From positions 1-64,000 of the forward strand of contig NZ_JAMXSF010000003.1 of NCBI RefSeq assembly GCF_024124545.1: a DNA stretch of 64,000 bases. Reading direction: 5' to 3'. Shown here one piece after another: positions 1 through 7,098 of this stretch (position 1 is its first letter; the number at the start of each line of letters is the position of its first letter). The DNA comes from Pseudoalteromonas sp. XMcav2-N. Its GTDB lineage: Bacteria > Pseudomonadota > Gammaproteobacteria > Enterobacterales > Alteromonadaceae. Position numbers and translations under genes: made by a program. The notes beneath the pieces are model-generated. The model saw only the letters and a list, made by a program, of their open reading frames with translations. It was not told the DNA's origin and ran no database searches.

Positions 1-44
1 GCCATAGAGAGTGGTGGTGCTCTAACCAACTTAGCTACGATTGT
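1..44 (-). pseudogene. Degenerate tRNA-Val-like unit, cut by window edge
   Basis: This is the 5' portion of a tRNA-Val-like sequence on the minus strand, identical over its length to the same part of the unit at 78-163. It carries the altered 5' acceptor strand (ACAATCG instead of ACGACCG) and the changed D-stem (GCTA opposite GAGC, so one pair is lost). The rest lies outside the window, so the array continues to the left. Confidence 0.7.
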
Positions 45-77
45 ACTTAGAGATGGGGTTTGATTTATCAAATAAGT

Positions 78-163
78 TGGTACGACCGAGTGGATCCGAA
101 CCACCGACTGCTGGACCGGGCCATAGAGAGTGGTGGTGCTCTAACCAACTTAGCTACGATTGT
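78..163 (-). pseudogene. Degenerate tRNA-Val-like unit (86 nt)
   Basis: It has the acceptor 3' strand, T-arm stem, D-loop and encoded CCA of the intact tRNA-Val genes next to it. The anticodon arm and variable region are replaced by a sequence 9 nt longer that does not form a 5-bp anticodon stem. The T-loop reads TTCGGAT instead of TTCGAAT, which changes the near-invariant A58. The acceptor stem has an A-C mismatch and the D-stem loses a pair. It is unlikely to be a functional elongator tRNA. It differs from the unit at 197-282 by a single base. Confidence 0.75.
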
Positions 164-196
164 ACTTAGAGATGGGGTTTGATTTATCAAATAAGT

Positions 197-282
197 TGGT
201 ACGACCGAGTGGATCCGAACCACCGACTGCTGGACCGGGCCATAGAAAGTGGTGGTGCTCTAACCAACTTAGCTACGATTGT
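197..282 (-). pseudogene. Degenerate tRNA-Val-like unit (86 nt)
   Basis: It has the same architecture as the unit at 78-163: intact 3' acceptor strand and CCA, T-loop A58G, broken D-stem and no canonical anticodon arm. It directly follows the third intact tRNA-Val in the direction of transcription, separated by a 33-nt spacer whose last part matches the spacers between the intact genes. Period to the next degenerate unit is 119 bp, against 110 bp between intact copies. Confidence 0.75.
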
Positions 283-315
283 ACTTAGAGATGGGGTTTG
301 ATTTATCAAATAAGT

Positions 316-392
316 TGGTACGACCGAGTGGATTCGAACCACCGACCCCCACCATGTCAAGGTGGTGCTCTAACCAACTGAGCTACGGTCGT
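316..392 (-). tRNA. tRNA-Val(GAC), copy 3 in transcription order
   Basis: 77-nt tRNA with encoded CCA. The acceptor stem pairs ACGACCG with CGGTCGT, the D-stem pairs GCTC with GAGC, and the anticodon loop TTGACAT gives anticodon GAC (valine). The T-loop is TTCGAAT. Identical to the two upstream copies. Confidence 0.97.
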
Positions 393-425
393 ACAGAGGT
401 GTGTATTGTGACTTATCAAATAAGT

Positions 426-502
426 TGGTACGACCGAGTGGATTCGAACCACCGACCCCCACCATGTCAAGGTGGTGCTCTAACCAACTGAGCTACGGTC
501 GT
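426..502 (-). tRNA. tRNA-Val(GAC), copy 2
   Basis: Identical to the copies at 316-392 and 536-612: 77 nt, anticodon GAC, encoded CCA. The 33-nt spacers on either side differ by one base, which points to tandem duplication with homogenisation. Confidence 0.97.
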
Positions 503-535
503 ACAGAGGTGTGCATTGTGACTTATCAAATAAGT

Positions 536-612
536 TGGTACGACCGAGTGGATTCGAACCACCGACCCCCACCATGTCAAGGTGGTGCTCTAACCAACTG
601 AGCTACGGTCGT
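536..612 (-). tRNA. tRNA-Val(GAC), promoter-proximal copy 1
   Basis: 77-nt tRNA, anticodon GAC, encoded CCA. It is the first gene after the promoter at 670-698, so the whole array can be made as one precursor. Confidence 0.97.
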
Positions 613-669
613 ACAATGTTGAGCTGATATGACTGTTTTGTTGCACTACGTCACTTGCCAACGGCCGCT

Positions 670-698
670 AATATATAGCGAGCGTTCGGTGGGATCAA
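670..698 (-). promoter_or_regulatory. Sigma70-like promoter of the tRNA-Val array
   Basis: On the minus strand TTGATC (-35) is followed after 17 bp by TATATT (-10) and then a GC-rich discriminator (AGCGGCCG), the pattern of growth-rate and stringently controlled stable-RNA promoters. It lies about 60 nt upstream of the first tRNA-Val. Confidence 0.65.
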
Positions 699-738
699 GT
701 AAATTTGCTAAATTAATGTTTGTTTGCACTTTTTTCGT

Positions 739-1722
739 TCATACCGGTGCAACTTTACACACTTTGTAGAAGCGTTGCCACCACTGCGCATGACGTTTAC
801 TTGACGCTTTGAGTTCATCCACCAGCATTGCTGCATGGTCCGGGTACAGTGGGTGAGGTATGGCCTTTGAAATTTGTGCCACGGAGTCGCTTAATTCATG
901 TAACTGGTTACTGAGCTGAGCCTGATATGGTTGTAGTGTTGAAATAGAAAACTTATTAAAAACGTTGTGCAAAATCTCGGCTTTGCGTTTGTTTTTCCCT
1001 TCTGGGCATACGGCTGCTTGCAGCTCTACTTGTGACAACCATTCCGTTAAAGCTTGGTTCCAGCTGATTTGCTTGCGTGCACTGGTCAGCAAAGTCTGAA
1101 CATAGGGGTTGTTATGCAGTTTTCTGAGGGCAGGCGTGATACGCTCTGGGTCAATGTTTTCCGGAGCTCGCAGATTGTTCGCGATACCAGCCAGGGCTGC
1201 AAGACCTTCATTCGCACGGATTTCACTGTTTGTGCCGCGCGTATCGATTTCTGCAAATGTTAGTCTGCTAAATTGGGTCAATTCTTCTTCTGCAGAAAGC
1301 ATGAATGCGAAATACTGAGGCAGGGCAGTTCGCTTGTGTGCGGCAGCTTGAGTTAAAGTGTGTTTGACTTCAGGATCGCTGGTTCTGCTGTCCTGAACAC
1401 ATTGGTCTGTCAGTTGAATAAAGCGCACCTGATATTTAAAGACTTCACTGGGTACGGCGAGTTTGCCGAGTTGGTTATTGTGCATCGCAACGTCCTGAGC
1501 CAGAGCACAGTGTCCCAGGCTAGCAAGCTGTAGAACAGACAGTTTGAAAGTGACTTCAGGCCTTGTGGCACGATACACTTCCAGCGGGGCTGGCTTTTCG
1601 ATATGCAAAGGCTCCAACTCCAGCACATGTGCCAGCCTGTTGGCATATTCCTGATTGATATCTGTGGCGACTGGCGTACAAGCAACCAAAACAACACTAA
1701 ACAGAGTCAGGGCGTAACGCAT
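739..1722 (-). CDS. DUF3080 family lipoprotein
   Basis: Predicted lipoprotein of about 327 residues. The N-terminus is a short hydrophobic signal ending in a lipobox (VLVAC) near residue 15, so the mature protein should be anchored by a lipidated Cys. The rest is soluble, largely helical and without recognised catalytic motifs. It resembles the DUF3080 family of Alteromonadales and Vibrionales; function unknown. The ATG at 1722 is used; an in-frame TTG three bases upstream is equally close to the GAGG ribosome site. The start overlaps the end of the MATE gene, so the two are probably co-transcribed. Confidence 0.75.
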   Translation of the reverse strand: MRYALTLFSVVLVACTPVATDINQEYANRLAHVLELEPLHIEKPAPLEVYRATRPEVTFKLSVLQLASLGHCALAQDVAMHNNQLGKLAVPSEVFKYQVRFIQLTDQCVQDSRTSDPEVKHTLTQAAAHKRTALPQYFAFMLSAEEELTQFSRLTFAEIDTRGTNSEIRANEGLAALAGIANNLRAPENIDPERITPALRKLHNNPYVQTLLTSARKQISWNQALTEWLSQVELQAAVCPEGKNKRKAEILHNVFNKFSISTLQPYQAQLSNQLHELSDSVAQISKAIPHPLYPDHAAMLVDELKASSKRHAQWWQRFYKVCKVAPV

Positions 1723-3052
1723 CAAGTCGTTTCCTCACAAAATACAAAAGCAATACAGCAGCACAGCTCAGGCCTACAATAATACCCACCCAGAACCCTC
1801 TTGCTCCCATGGCTGATGTAATCATGTCCGTCTTTGCTAATACAAACCCCAAGCTAAACCCGATCAGCCAGTAAGAGACAAAAGTGACAACAGTGATAGG
1901 ACTGGTGTACTTTAACCCGCGCAATACCCCGTTTGCAGCAACTTGCAAGGCATCCGGGAGCTGGTAAATACATGCCAGTACTATTATTCCAGAGGCCAAT
2001 ACGGCAACCTCGGCGTTTTGAGTATATACCCAGGCAATTTCGTTGCGGATCACAAAAGTAAAGGTGGCGACAATAACAGAGACGACTATGGCACACACAA
2101 AGCTGGTATAGACTGAATTCACCAGCTGCGGATAATTGCCTTCTCCGGATAGCGTGCCAATACGTATTGCAATTGCCATTGATAAGCTGAGCGGTAGCAT
2201 AAATAAAATGGTAGTGACGCTGGCTGCAATTTGATGCCCAGACACTGCAATTGCTCCTAAATCAGCAATAAACAAAGGAATACAGGCAAATAAAGTGACT
2301 TCGAAGAAAGTAGCCAGACAGATAGGCAGGCCCAATTTTACAATCTGGACGAGTGTAGTTAGGTTTGGGCGTGCAAACGCTTTTATCAGCCACTTTCCAT
2401 CCAGGTATTTATTGTTAAAGCTATATACCAATTGAGCTGTTGCCATCACCCAAAACACCAAGGTTGTTGCCAGGCCACAGCCCGCACTGCCAAGCGCAGG
2501 CATCCCCAGCTTGCCGTATATAAACACATAGTTGGCAAAGACGTTGACTAACAGTCCTAATAAGCTGATGTACAGAGCAGCTTTGGTATTGCCAACACCT
2601 TCAGTAACGTTGCGATAGACAGAAAACAATAAGAAAGCCGGAAGTCCCCATTTTACAAAGTCGATATATTGCTGCGCTAAGCTCGTTATAGCGTCGGCTG
2701 CACCAATTTGAGCAAATATCAGTGGTGTAAATGCGCTGGCGATAAACCCCAGTGAAGACAAAATCAATGCCAGATAGATACCTTGCTGAAAGTAGTTCTT
2801 GATACCCTTTCGCTGTTTGGCACCGTCACAGTAGGCAACCATGCTGGTGATGGCGAGCAAGATCCCCTGTAAAGAAAAAATCATCGGATTCCAGGTACCG
2901 GTTGCAATTGACAGCGCTGCGAGGTCCTCGGCACTGACTTGTCCTGCCATCATAGTGTCGACCACGGACATAAGTACTAAGGTTATCTGAGCAAAAAAGA
3001 CGGGAGTGGCAAGGCGTACCAAGCGCTTAGCTTCCCATAAAGCGAATTTCAT
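1697..3052 (-). CDS. norM: MATE family multidrug/Na+ (or H+) antiporter, NorM type
   Basis: A 451-residue inner-membrane protein with about twelve hydrophobic segments arranged as two homologous halves, the usual size for MATE exporters. Features seen include the N-terminal LVRLATPVFFAQ segment and the repeated small-residue-rich helices. Family members export cationic drugs and dyes using Na+ or H+ gradients; the coupling ion cannot be read from sequence. It is divergent from ribE and followed by the overlapping DUF3080 lipoprotein gene. Orthology to norM/mdtK is by overall similarity from memory. Confidence 0.88.
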   Translation of the reverse strand: MKFALWEAKRLVRLATPVFFAQITLVLMSVVDTMMAGQVSAEDLAALSIATGTWNPMIFSLQGILLAITSMVAYCDGAKQRKGIKNYFQQGIYLALILSSLGFIASAFTPLIFAQIGAADAITSLAQQYIDFVKWGLPAFLLFSVYRNVTEGVGNTKAALYISLLGLLVNVFANYVFIYGKLGMPALGSAGCGLATTLVFWVMATAQLVYSFNNKYLDGKWLIKAFARPNLTTLVQIVKLGLPICLATFFEVTLFACIPLFIADLGAIAVSGHQIAASVTTILFMLPLSLSMAIAIRIGTLSGEGNYPQLVNSVYTSFVCAIVVSVIVATFTFVIRNEIAWVYTQNAEVAVLASGIIVLACIYQLPDALQVAANGVLRGLKYTSPITVVTFVSYWLIGFSLGFVLAKTDMITSAMGARGFWVGIIVGLSCAAVLLLYFVRKRLDALRPDSV

Positions 3053-3190
3053 ACTGAGTCTGGATTTCCTAAAACGTTAATCTTAAATAACTTCTTAAAA
3101 ACTTACCACTTTTATCCGATGAAAGGGCAGTTTAATCTGATGACTGTTTACGATACACTGCGCGCCATTATTCTCGAAAATCTGAGCGTT

Positions 3191-3832
3191 ATGTTTACCG
3201 GAATTGTACAGACTCAAGCGACGGTGGTCAGTGCCGTTTTACGTGAAGGGATTATGAAATTAGTGCTATCAGTTGATAGCCGATCCCTCGAAAAATTAAC
3301 TCATGGTGCGAGCATTGCGATTAATGGCTGTTGCCTGACTGTGACTGACTTTGAAGTGAGAGGCGCTGATGTCGTTGGTCAGGTATCTTTTGATGTGATT
3401 GATGAAACGCTCAAGCTGACCAACCTCAGTGGTTTGCAACAAGGGGCCCGGGTTAATTTTGAACGTTCTGTAACCTTTGGCACCGAGTTGGGTGGGCACA
3501 TTGTGTCTGGGCATGTTCATTGCCAGGCTGCTATTGAGCAAATCATTCAGGATGCAGACAACTGCCGGATCAAGCTTACCATCCCCGAACAGTGGAAAAA
3601 GTATATTCTCTACAAGGGGTTTATTTGCGTGAACGGTGCGAGTTTAACAGTCGGCAAACTAGAAGAAGAGGGCTTTTGGCTTCACCTTATTCCAGAAACT
3701 CTGGCACTGACCAATATAGGCGCTGCCCAAGTCGGTGATACACTTAACATAGAAGTCGATCAGCAAACTTACACCACCGTCAATACCGTAGAGCACTATT
3801 TACGTAAAAATAGAGGAAGCTTCTCGTTGTAA
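3191..3832 (+). CDS. ribE: Riboflavin synthase alpha subunit
   Basis: Catalyses dismutation of two 6,7-dimethyl-8-ribityllumazine molecules to riboflavin, the last step of riboflavin synthesis in the cytoplasm. The 213-residue protein shows the family's two tandem lumazine-binding barrels: the first opens with MFTGIVQ and contains INGCCLTV, the second contains GHIVSGHVH and VNGASLTV. An upstream in-frame ATG at 3119 would add 24 residues before MFTGIVQ, which is the normal family N-terminus, so 3191 is chosen. No FMN riboswitch is visible in the short upstream region. It is named ribC in some genomes. Confidence 0.95.
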   Translation: MFTGIVQTQATVVSAVLREGIMKLVLSVDSRSLEKLTHGASIAINGCCLTVTDFEVRGADVVGQVSFDVIDETLKLTNLSGLQQGARVNFERSVTFGTELGGHIVSGHVHCQAAIEQIIQDADNCRIKLTIPEQWKKYILYKGFICVNGASLTVGKLEEEGFWLHLIPETLALTNIGAAQVGDTLNIEVDQQTYTTVNTVEHYLRKNRGSFSL

Positions 3833-4005
3833 AATCAACCCGTCTTATCGAAGAGCAAATCGTCGACGATCATGTCGCTTTTGCGTTTCGTCAGAGATGG
3901 AAATGTGTGATTTGATATCTGAAGTACAGGTGCTCAGTAAGAACTTTTAACTCAGATATAAGTCACCTTTACCTTACGAGCGAGTGATGCATTCACATCG
4001 ATTGA

Positions 4006-4033
4006 TAAAAAACAGGCACAACGAGTGCCTGTT
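4006..4033 (-). terminator. Rho-independent terminator of the CPXCG gene
   Basis: A perfect 9-bp stem (AACAGGCAC/GTGCCTGTT, 5-nt loop) is followed on the minus strand by TTTTATC. The stem begins inside the stop codon of the gene ending at 4032. Confidence 0.8.
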
Positions 4034-4235
4034 AAAATACTTGCTCGTCGTCTGAGTCTACCCTCAGTTCAAGTTTGTTAATCGCGTAGTCAATGTGCAT
4101 ATTCAAATGAATTGGGTTGCAGCAAGCCGCGCAATCTTCGTAATAGTCCTGATCGCCCTCGCTGGCGTCGAGACTGACAAAGATATGATGGCCGCAATGC
4201 GGGCAACTAATACGTTGGTCATACAGCTGCTTCAT
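4032..4235 (-). CDS. CPXCG-motif cysteine-rich small protein
   Basis: A 67-residue protein with CPHCG at residues 11-15 and a second Cys cluster (CAACC) at 35-39, a likely zinc-ribbon-like metal site. It resembles the conserved CPXCG-motif small proteins of gammaproteobacteria, whose function is unknown. The frame stays open far upstream into the neighbouring gene, but a GGAG eight bases before the ATG at 4235 and the usual family length fix the start here. It lies downstream of the fructosamine-kinase-like gene on the same strand. Confidence 0.8.
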   Translation of the reverse strand: MKQLYDQRISCPHCGHHIFVSLDASEGDQDYYEDCAACCNPIHLNMHIDYAINKLELRVDSDDEQVF

Positions 4236-4314
4236 GAGTTTACTCCAACGAGATTTTCCATTTTTCGCATTAATAACTATAGCAGCATTGTGGATTATTA
4301 CAGTAAAGTTGCAC

Positions 4315-5169
4315 TTATTTGTATAGAGTTTCAATGTGGCTGGCTGCTTGTTTGAGATAGTCCCCTGCAAACATATTGGCATGGCACAAAAGTGGATAAA
4401 GTTGATAGACACGGCGACGATCTTCGTATCCATCCAGACGCGGGTAAATACTGTCGTATCCTTCATAGAACGCTGGAGGTAAAGGCGCGAATAGTTCACT
4501 CGAGGCAAGATCAACTTCTCTGTCCCCGTAGTAACAGGAAGGACAAAACAGGCAGGGTTTCCCCTGAGCAAAAGCAATATTACCCCGCCAAAAGTGGCCG
4601 TGTAACAAAGAAGGGGCGACCTGGTGAGGGAGCATAGGTTTAATTTCTTCAACAAACTTGTCTATGTCTACAAGCTTGATGCCTTTCTCTGCCAATAATT
4701 GTAACTGCCAGGCTATCCGCTCCTCAGCAAAGAACACTTCCCACTTTTTGTGCCATTGATTTGGTTGCGCCAAGTCAAAAAAGTAGTTGTCTTCTTCTAA
4801 CCCATACATTTGTTGTTCATGGCGTACATGTAATTTCGCCAAAGTCGAGCCACAGGTAAACCAGTCTTCAATTTCTCCGGACGTTTCTAGCCACTCAAGT
4901 ACTAAAAAACAAAACTCAATACTTGAGCCAATTGCAATTGTATCTGCTATCAAAAAATCGCTGTCCCGGATCAGAGTGTCATGGTTCTTGGCTTCGCACT
5001 CAAAACGTTCAAGGGCCTGGATGTGGTCCACTTTGACTAGGTAGCAGTGATGATCATTCTCTATTTTAAACAAACGAGCGTGCGCATTGCAGGGCAATTG
5101 CGTTTTACGGGTAAACTCGAAATGTTCATGAATTGCTTCACTGATATACTGATTTACGAGATTCCACAT
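4315..5169 (-). CDS. Fructosamine kinase family protein, predicted pseudokinase
   Basis: A 284-residue member of the fructosamine-3-kinase/ketosamine kinase family (YniA in E. coli), which phosphorylates sugar-derived adducts on proteins so that they come off. The nucleotide-binding Lys (LVKV) and the FECEA motif with its Glu are present. The catalytic-loop HGD is HGH (His192) and the metal-binding DPA is CPS (Cys209), while the following YYGDREVDLA is intact. Both Asp losses read cleanly from the DNA and there is no frameshift. By family knowledge this should abolish kinase activity. Start 5169 is chosen for its GAAGGT ribosome site; an upstream ATG at 5259 lacks one. Confidence 0.85.
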   Translation of the reverse strand: MWNLVNQYISEAIHEHFEFTRKTQLPCNAHARLFKIENDHHCYLVKVDHIQALERFECEAKNHDTLIRDSDFLIADTIAIGSSIEFCFLVLEWLETSGEIEDWFTCGSTLAKLHVRHEQQMYGLEEDNYFFDLAQPNQWHKKWEVFFAEERIAWQLQLLAEKGIKLVDIDKFVEEIKPMLPHQVAPSLLHGHFWRGNIAFAQGKPCLFCPSCYYGDREVDLASSELFAPLPPAFYEGYDSIYPRLDGYEDRRRVYQLYPLLCHANMFAGDYLKQAASHIETLYK

Positions 5170-5303
5170 AGTACCTTCACAGGTTAAGTACCACACATAC
5201 CCTAAACTATGGTCGATTTTTGCTATAACACAAATACTTGTAGACAGATTTAAATTCACTACAATATGCGGCCGAACAAAAACTCAGATCACAAGAGGCA
5301 ATA

Positions 5304-5996
5304 ATGAGTAAAAGTCTAGCGACAAATATCCTGGCTGCCGCAGTTGTACTCATTGGCTGGTTAATGAAAGTCGATATTCTGTTAACTATGGGGCTATTTG
5401 CACTGTCTGGAGCCGTGACAAATTGGCTTGCAATCCATATGTTATTTGAAAAGGTACCTGGTCTGTATGGCTCAGGGGTCATCACGATCAAATTCAGAGA
5501 ATTCAAAACCGCGATCCGTAAACTCATACTCGAAGAATTCTTCAATGATGACAAGCTTCGAAGTTTTGCAAAGAAGAACGAAATTCAGCTTGATCTGAAG
5601 CCTGTGATCACACAAACGGACTTGTCTCCTGCATTCAATAAGTTGGTGCAGGTTATCGAGGCGTCACAGTTTGGCGCTATGCTTGCGATGGTCGGCGGAA
5701 AAGAAGCCATTGAGCCGATGAAAGACAGCTTTACCGATAAAATGAAAGAAGCACTATTCGAGATCAGTGAAGGACCGGAATTTCAACAGCAATTATCAGG
5801 GGTGCTGACCAGCGGGCAGTCGGTCGACGCAATAAAAGTGGCCATTGAACATGCAGTAGAAGAGCGCCTGGCTGAACTGACACCTGCTATGGTAAAAAGT
5901 ATCGTTCAGGATATGATCCATACCCACTTGGGTTGGCTTGTGGTTTGGGGTGGTGTATTTGGAGGCCTGTTCGGTCTGATAGCATCGATTATCTGA
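5304..5996 (+). CDS. DUF445 family inner-membrane protein
   Basis: A 230-residue protein with two hydrophobic segments near the N-terminus (about 7-22 and 26-46, the second containing GAVTNWLAIHMLF), a long soluble helical middle and a C-terminal membrane segment (about 208-230). This hairpin-plus-C-terminal-anchor pattern is that of DUF445/YjiN-like membrane proteins, whose function is unknown. The start has AGAGG at normal spacing. It is divergent from the fructosamine kinase-like gene, with a 134-bp shared upstream region. Confidence 0.8.
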   Translation: MSKSLATNILAAAVVLIGWLMKVDILLTMGLFALSGAVTNWLAIHMLFEKVPGLYGSGVITIKFREFKTAIRKLILEEFFNDDKLRSFAKKNEIQLDLKPVITQTDLSPAFNKLVQVIEASQFGAMLAMVGGKEAIEPMKDSFTDKMKEALFEISEGPEFQQQLSGVLTSGQSVDAIKVAIEHAVEERLAELTPAMVKSIVQDMIHTHLGWLVVWGGVFGGLFGLIASII

Positions 5997-6100
5997 AGTG
6001 ACAAGGCTGAAAAGCAAATCCTGATGACTAAGTAGTTAAATAGCAGCGCATTGAGACATCTTCCAACCTGAATTCGCAATGCGCCAATAGTGAATAACAC

Positions 6101-6460
6101 TCACTTAGACCCATACACGGCAACGGTTTTTTGCTGTTCAGCCATCGCGATATCACGGATAGAGGTATCTGTGTTTGAGTCGATATTCAGCAGCTGCGCA
6201 GACCTGTGTAGGCCAAATTTTTTAGTAAACTGAGAGACACTCAAATCGTTACAGGTCAGTTTGTCTGTCACAATCTGACGACTTATATGGTGCGCCTCTA
6301 ATTCCTTGCGTAATGTGAGGCGGTGGTTTGCTCCGACAGCAATACACAGTTGAGTGGCAACACTGTTGTCAGTGCCGACAAACTCAACTCCTCCAGCATT
6401 GGCCGATAAACTTGTTGCAAGAAGTAGGGGTGACAGGATTAGGGCTTTGGCAAATTTCAT
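6101..6460 (-). CDS. DUF3718 domain secreted protein
   Basis: A 119-residue protein with a Sec signal peptide (cleavage expected after SANA, residue 22) and two Cys residues (in QLCIAV and LTCND) that could form a disulfide in the periplasm. It matches the DUF3718 family seen in Pseudoalteromonas and relatives; function unknown. GGAG sits before the ATG. It is separated from the amidohydrolase genes by a long non-coding stretch and faces away from them. Confidence 0.75.
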   Translation of the reverse strand: MKFAKALILSPLLLATSLSANAGGVEFVGTDNSVATQLCIAVGANHRLTLRKELEAHHISRQIVTDKLTCNDLSVSQFTKKFGLHRSAQLLNIDSNTDTSIRDIAMAEQQKTVAVYGSK

Positions 6461-7098
6461 GATGTTCTCCAGATTTATGTAAACCTCACAACAAGTATTG
6501 ATGCGAACAATGCAAAATGCTGTAACGGGACAATATCCGAATGTAAGTAACTATGTCTGCGCTAAAAAACTCTAAGTAACAATATGATTTTAATGGTATA
6601 GTTATTTATGATGTAAGTGCTCCCTGAGCATTTCCCGGGCAATTTTTTTTCGGTTAACTATTTCTCTTTGTTTCATTATAGTGTTGCTTTCGTTTGATTG
6701 AACTTAGGTTAATACCTGTGTCAAAACTATGTCTATGCCTCTCAGAGTGTGTCTGCAAGGCCGGATAATCTGACCTTCACGCATTCGCAGCACAGTCAAT
6801 ACATCCAAATGCCACGATTGGTGTTAACACAACGAAGGGGCGTAATGTGATGTGTAACTTGTGTTATCAATCGACACAAGACTGGGTCCGCAGCAAGCGC
6901 ATAAGCTAAGCAAGTGGTGGATAACCTATTTGAACGATTATGCCTAAGATTCAGACAAACCTATATTACAGAGAGAAAACTCGAAATGTGCAGGTGGCCG
7001 AGCTATATTGTGAACTGTCGAAACTAAGTTGCAATTTTACGTCAATTGTTAGCCAATAGCCTGCGGGGTGATCAATCACGCAGAACAATAAGAGAAAA
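6461..7098. other. 638-nt gene-free region with inverted repeats
   Basis: No convincing ORF. Visible elements are a T8 tract at 6643-6650 preceded by an imperfect GC-rich stem (possible terminator), a 10-bp palindrome GTGTTAACAC at 6821-6830, a 7-bp perfect inverted repeat CTTGTGT/ACACAAG at 6858-6880, and an imperfect inverted repeat around GTGATCAATCAC at 7061-7083 just before the amidohydrolase start. It could hold promoters, a long leader or a small RNA; none can be asserted. Confidence 0.5.

Larger units (their letters stand above)
1..612 (-). repeat. Tandem tRNA-Val array (intact plus degenerate units)
   Basis: At least six tandem units on the minus strand. Three intact tRNA-Val(GAC) genes with a 110-bp period come first in the direction of transcription, then at least three near-identical degenerate units with a 119-bp period. 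Spacers are 33 nt and end in the same TTATCAAATAAGT-type sequence on the plus strand. The near-perfect identity within each class suggests amplification or gene conversion after the degenerate form arose. Confidence 0.85.

Noticed and set aside
279..601. Short plus-strand ORFs across the tRNA-Val array (VRPSGFEPPTPTM-type peptides)
   Set aside because: They are translations of the antisense strand of tRNA genes, a known source of spurious proteins; no ribosome sites.
1..612. Regular 110/119-bp repeats as a CRISPR array
   Set aside because: The repeats are full tRNA or tRNA-like genes with near-identical spacers, and there are no cas genes.
3053..3190. FMN riboswitch before ribE
   Set aside because: The gap is short and none of the conserved RFN-element sequence is visible.
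4236..4655. Upstream extension of the CPXCG reading frame
   Set aside because: It overlaps the fructosamine-kinase-like gene in another frame, with no family similarity; the ATG at 4235 has a good ribosome site.
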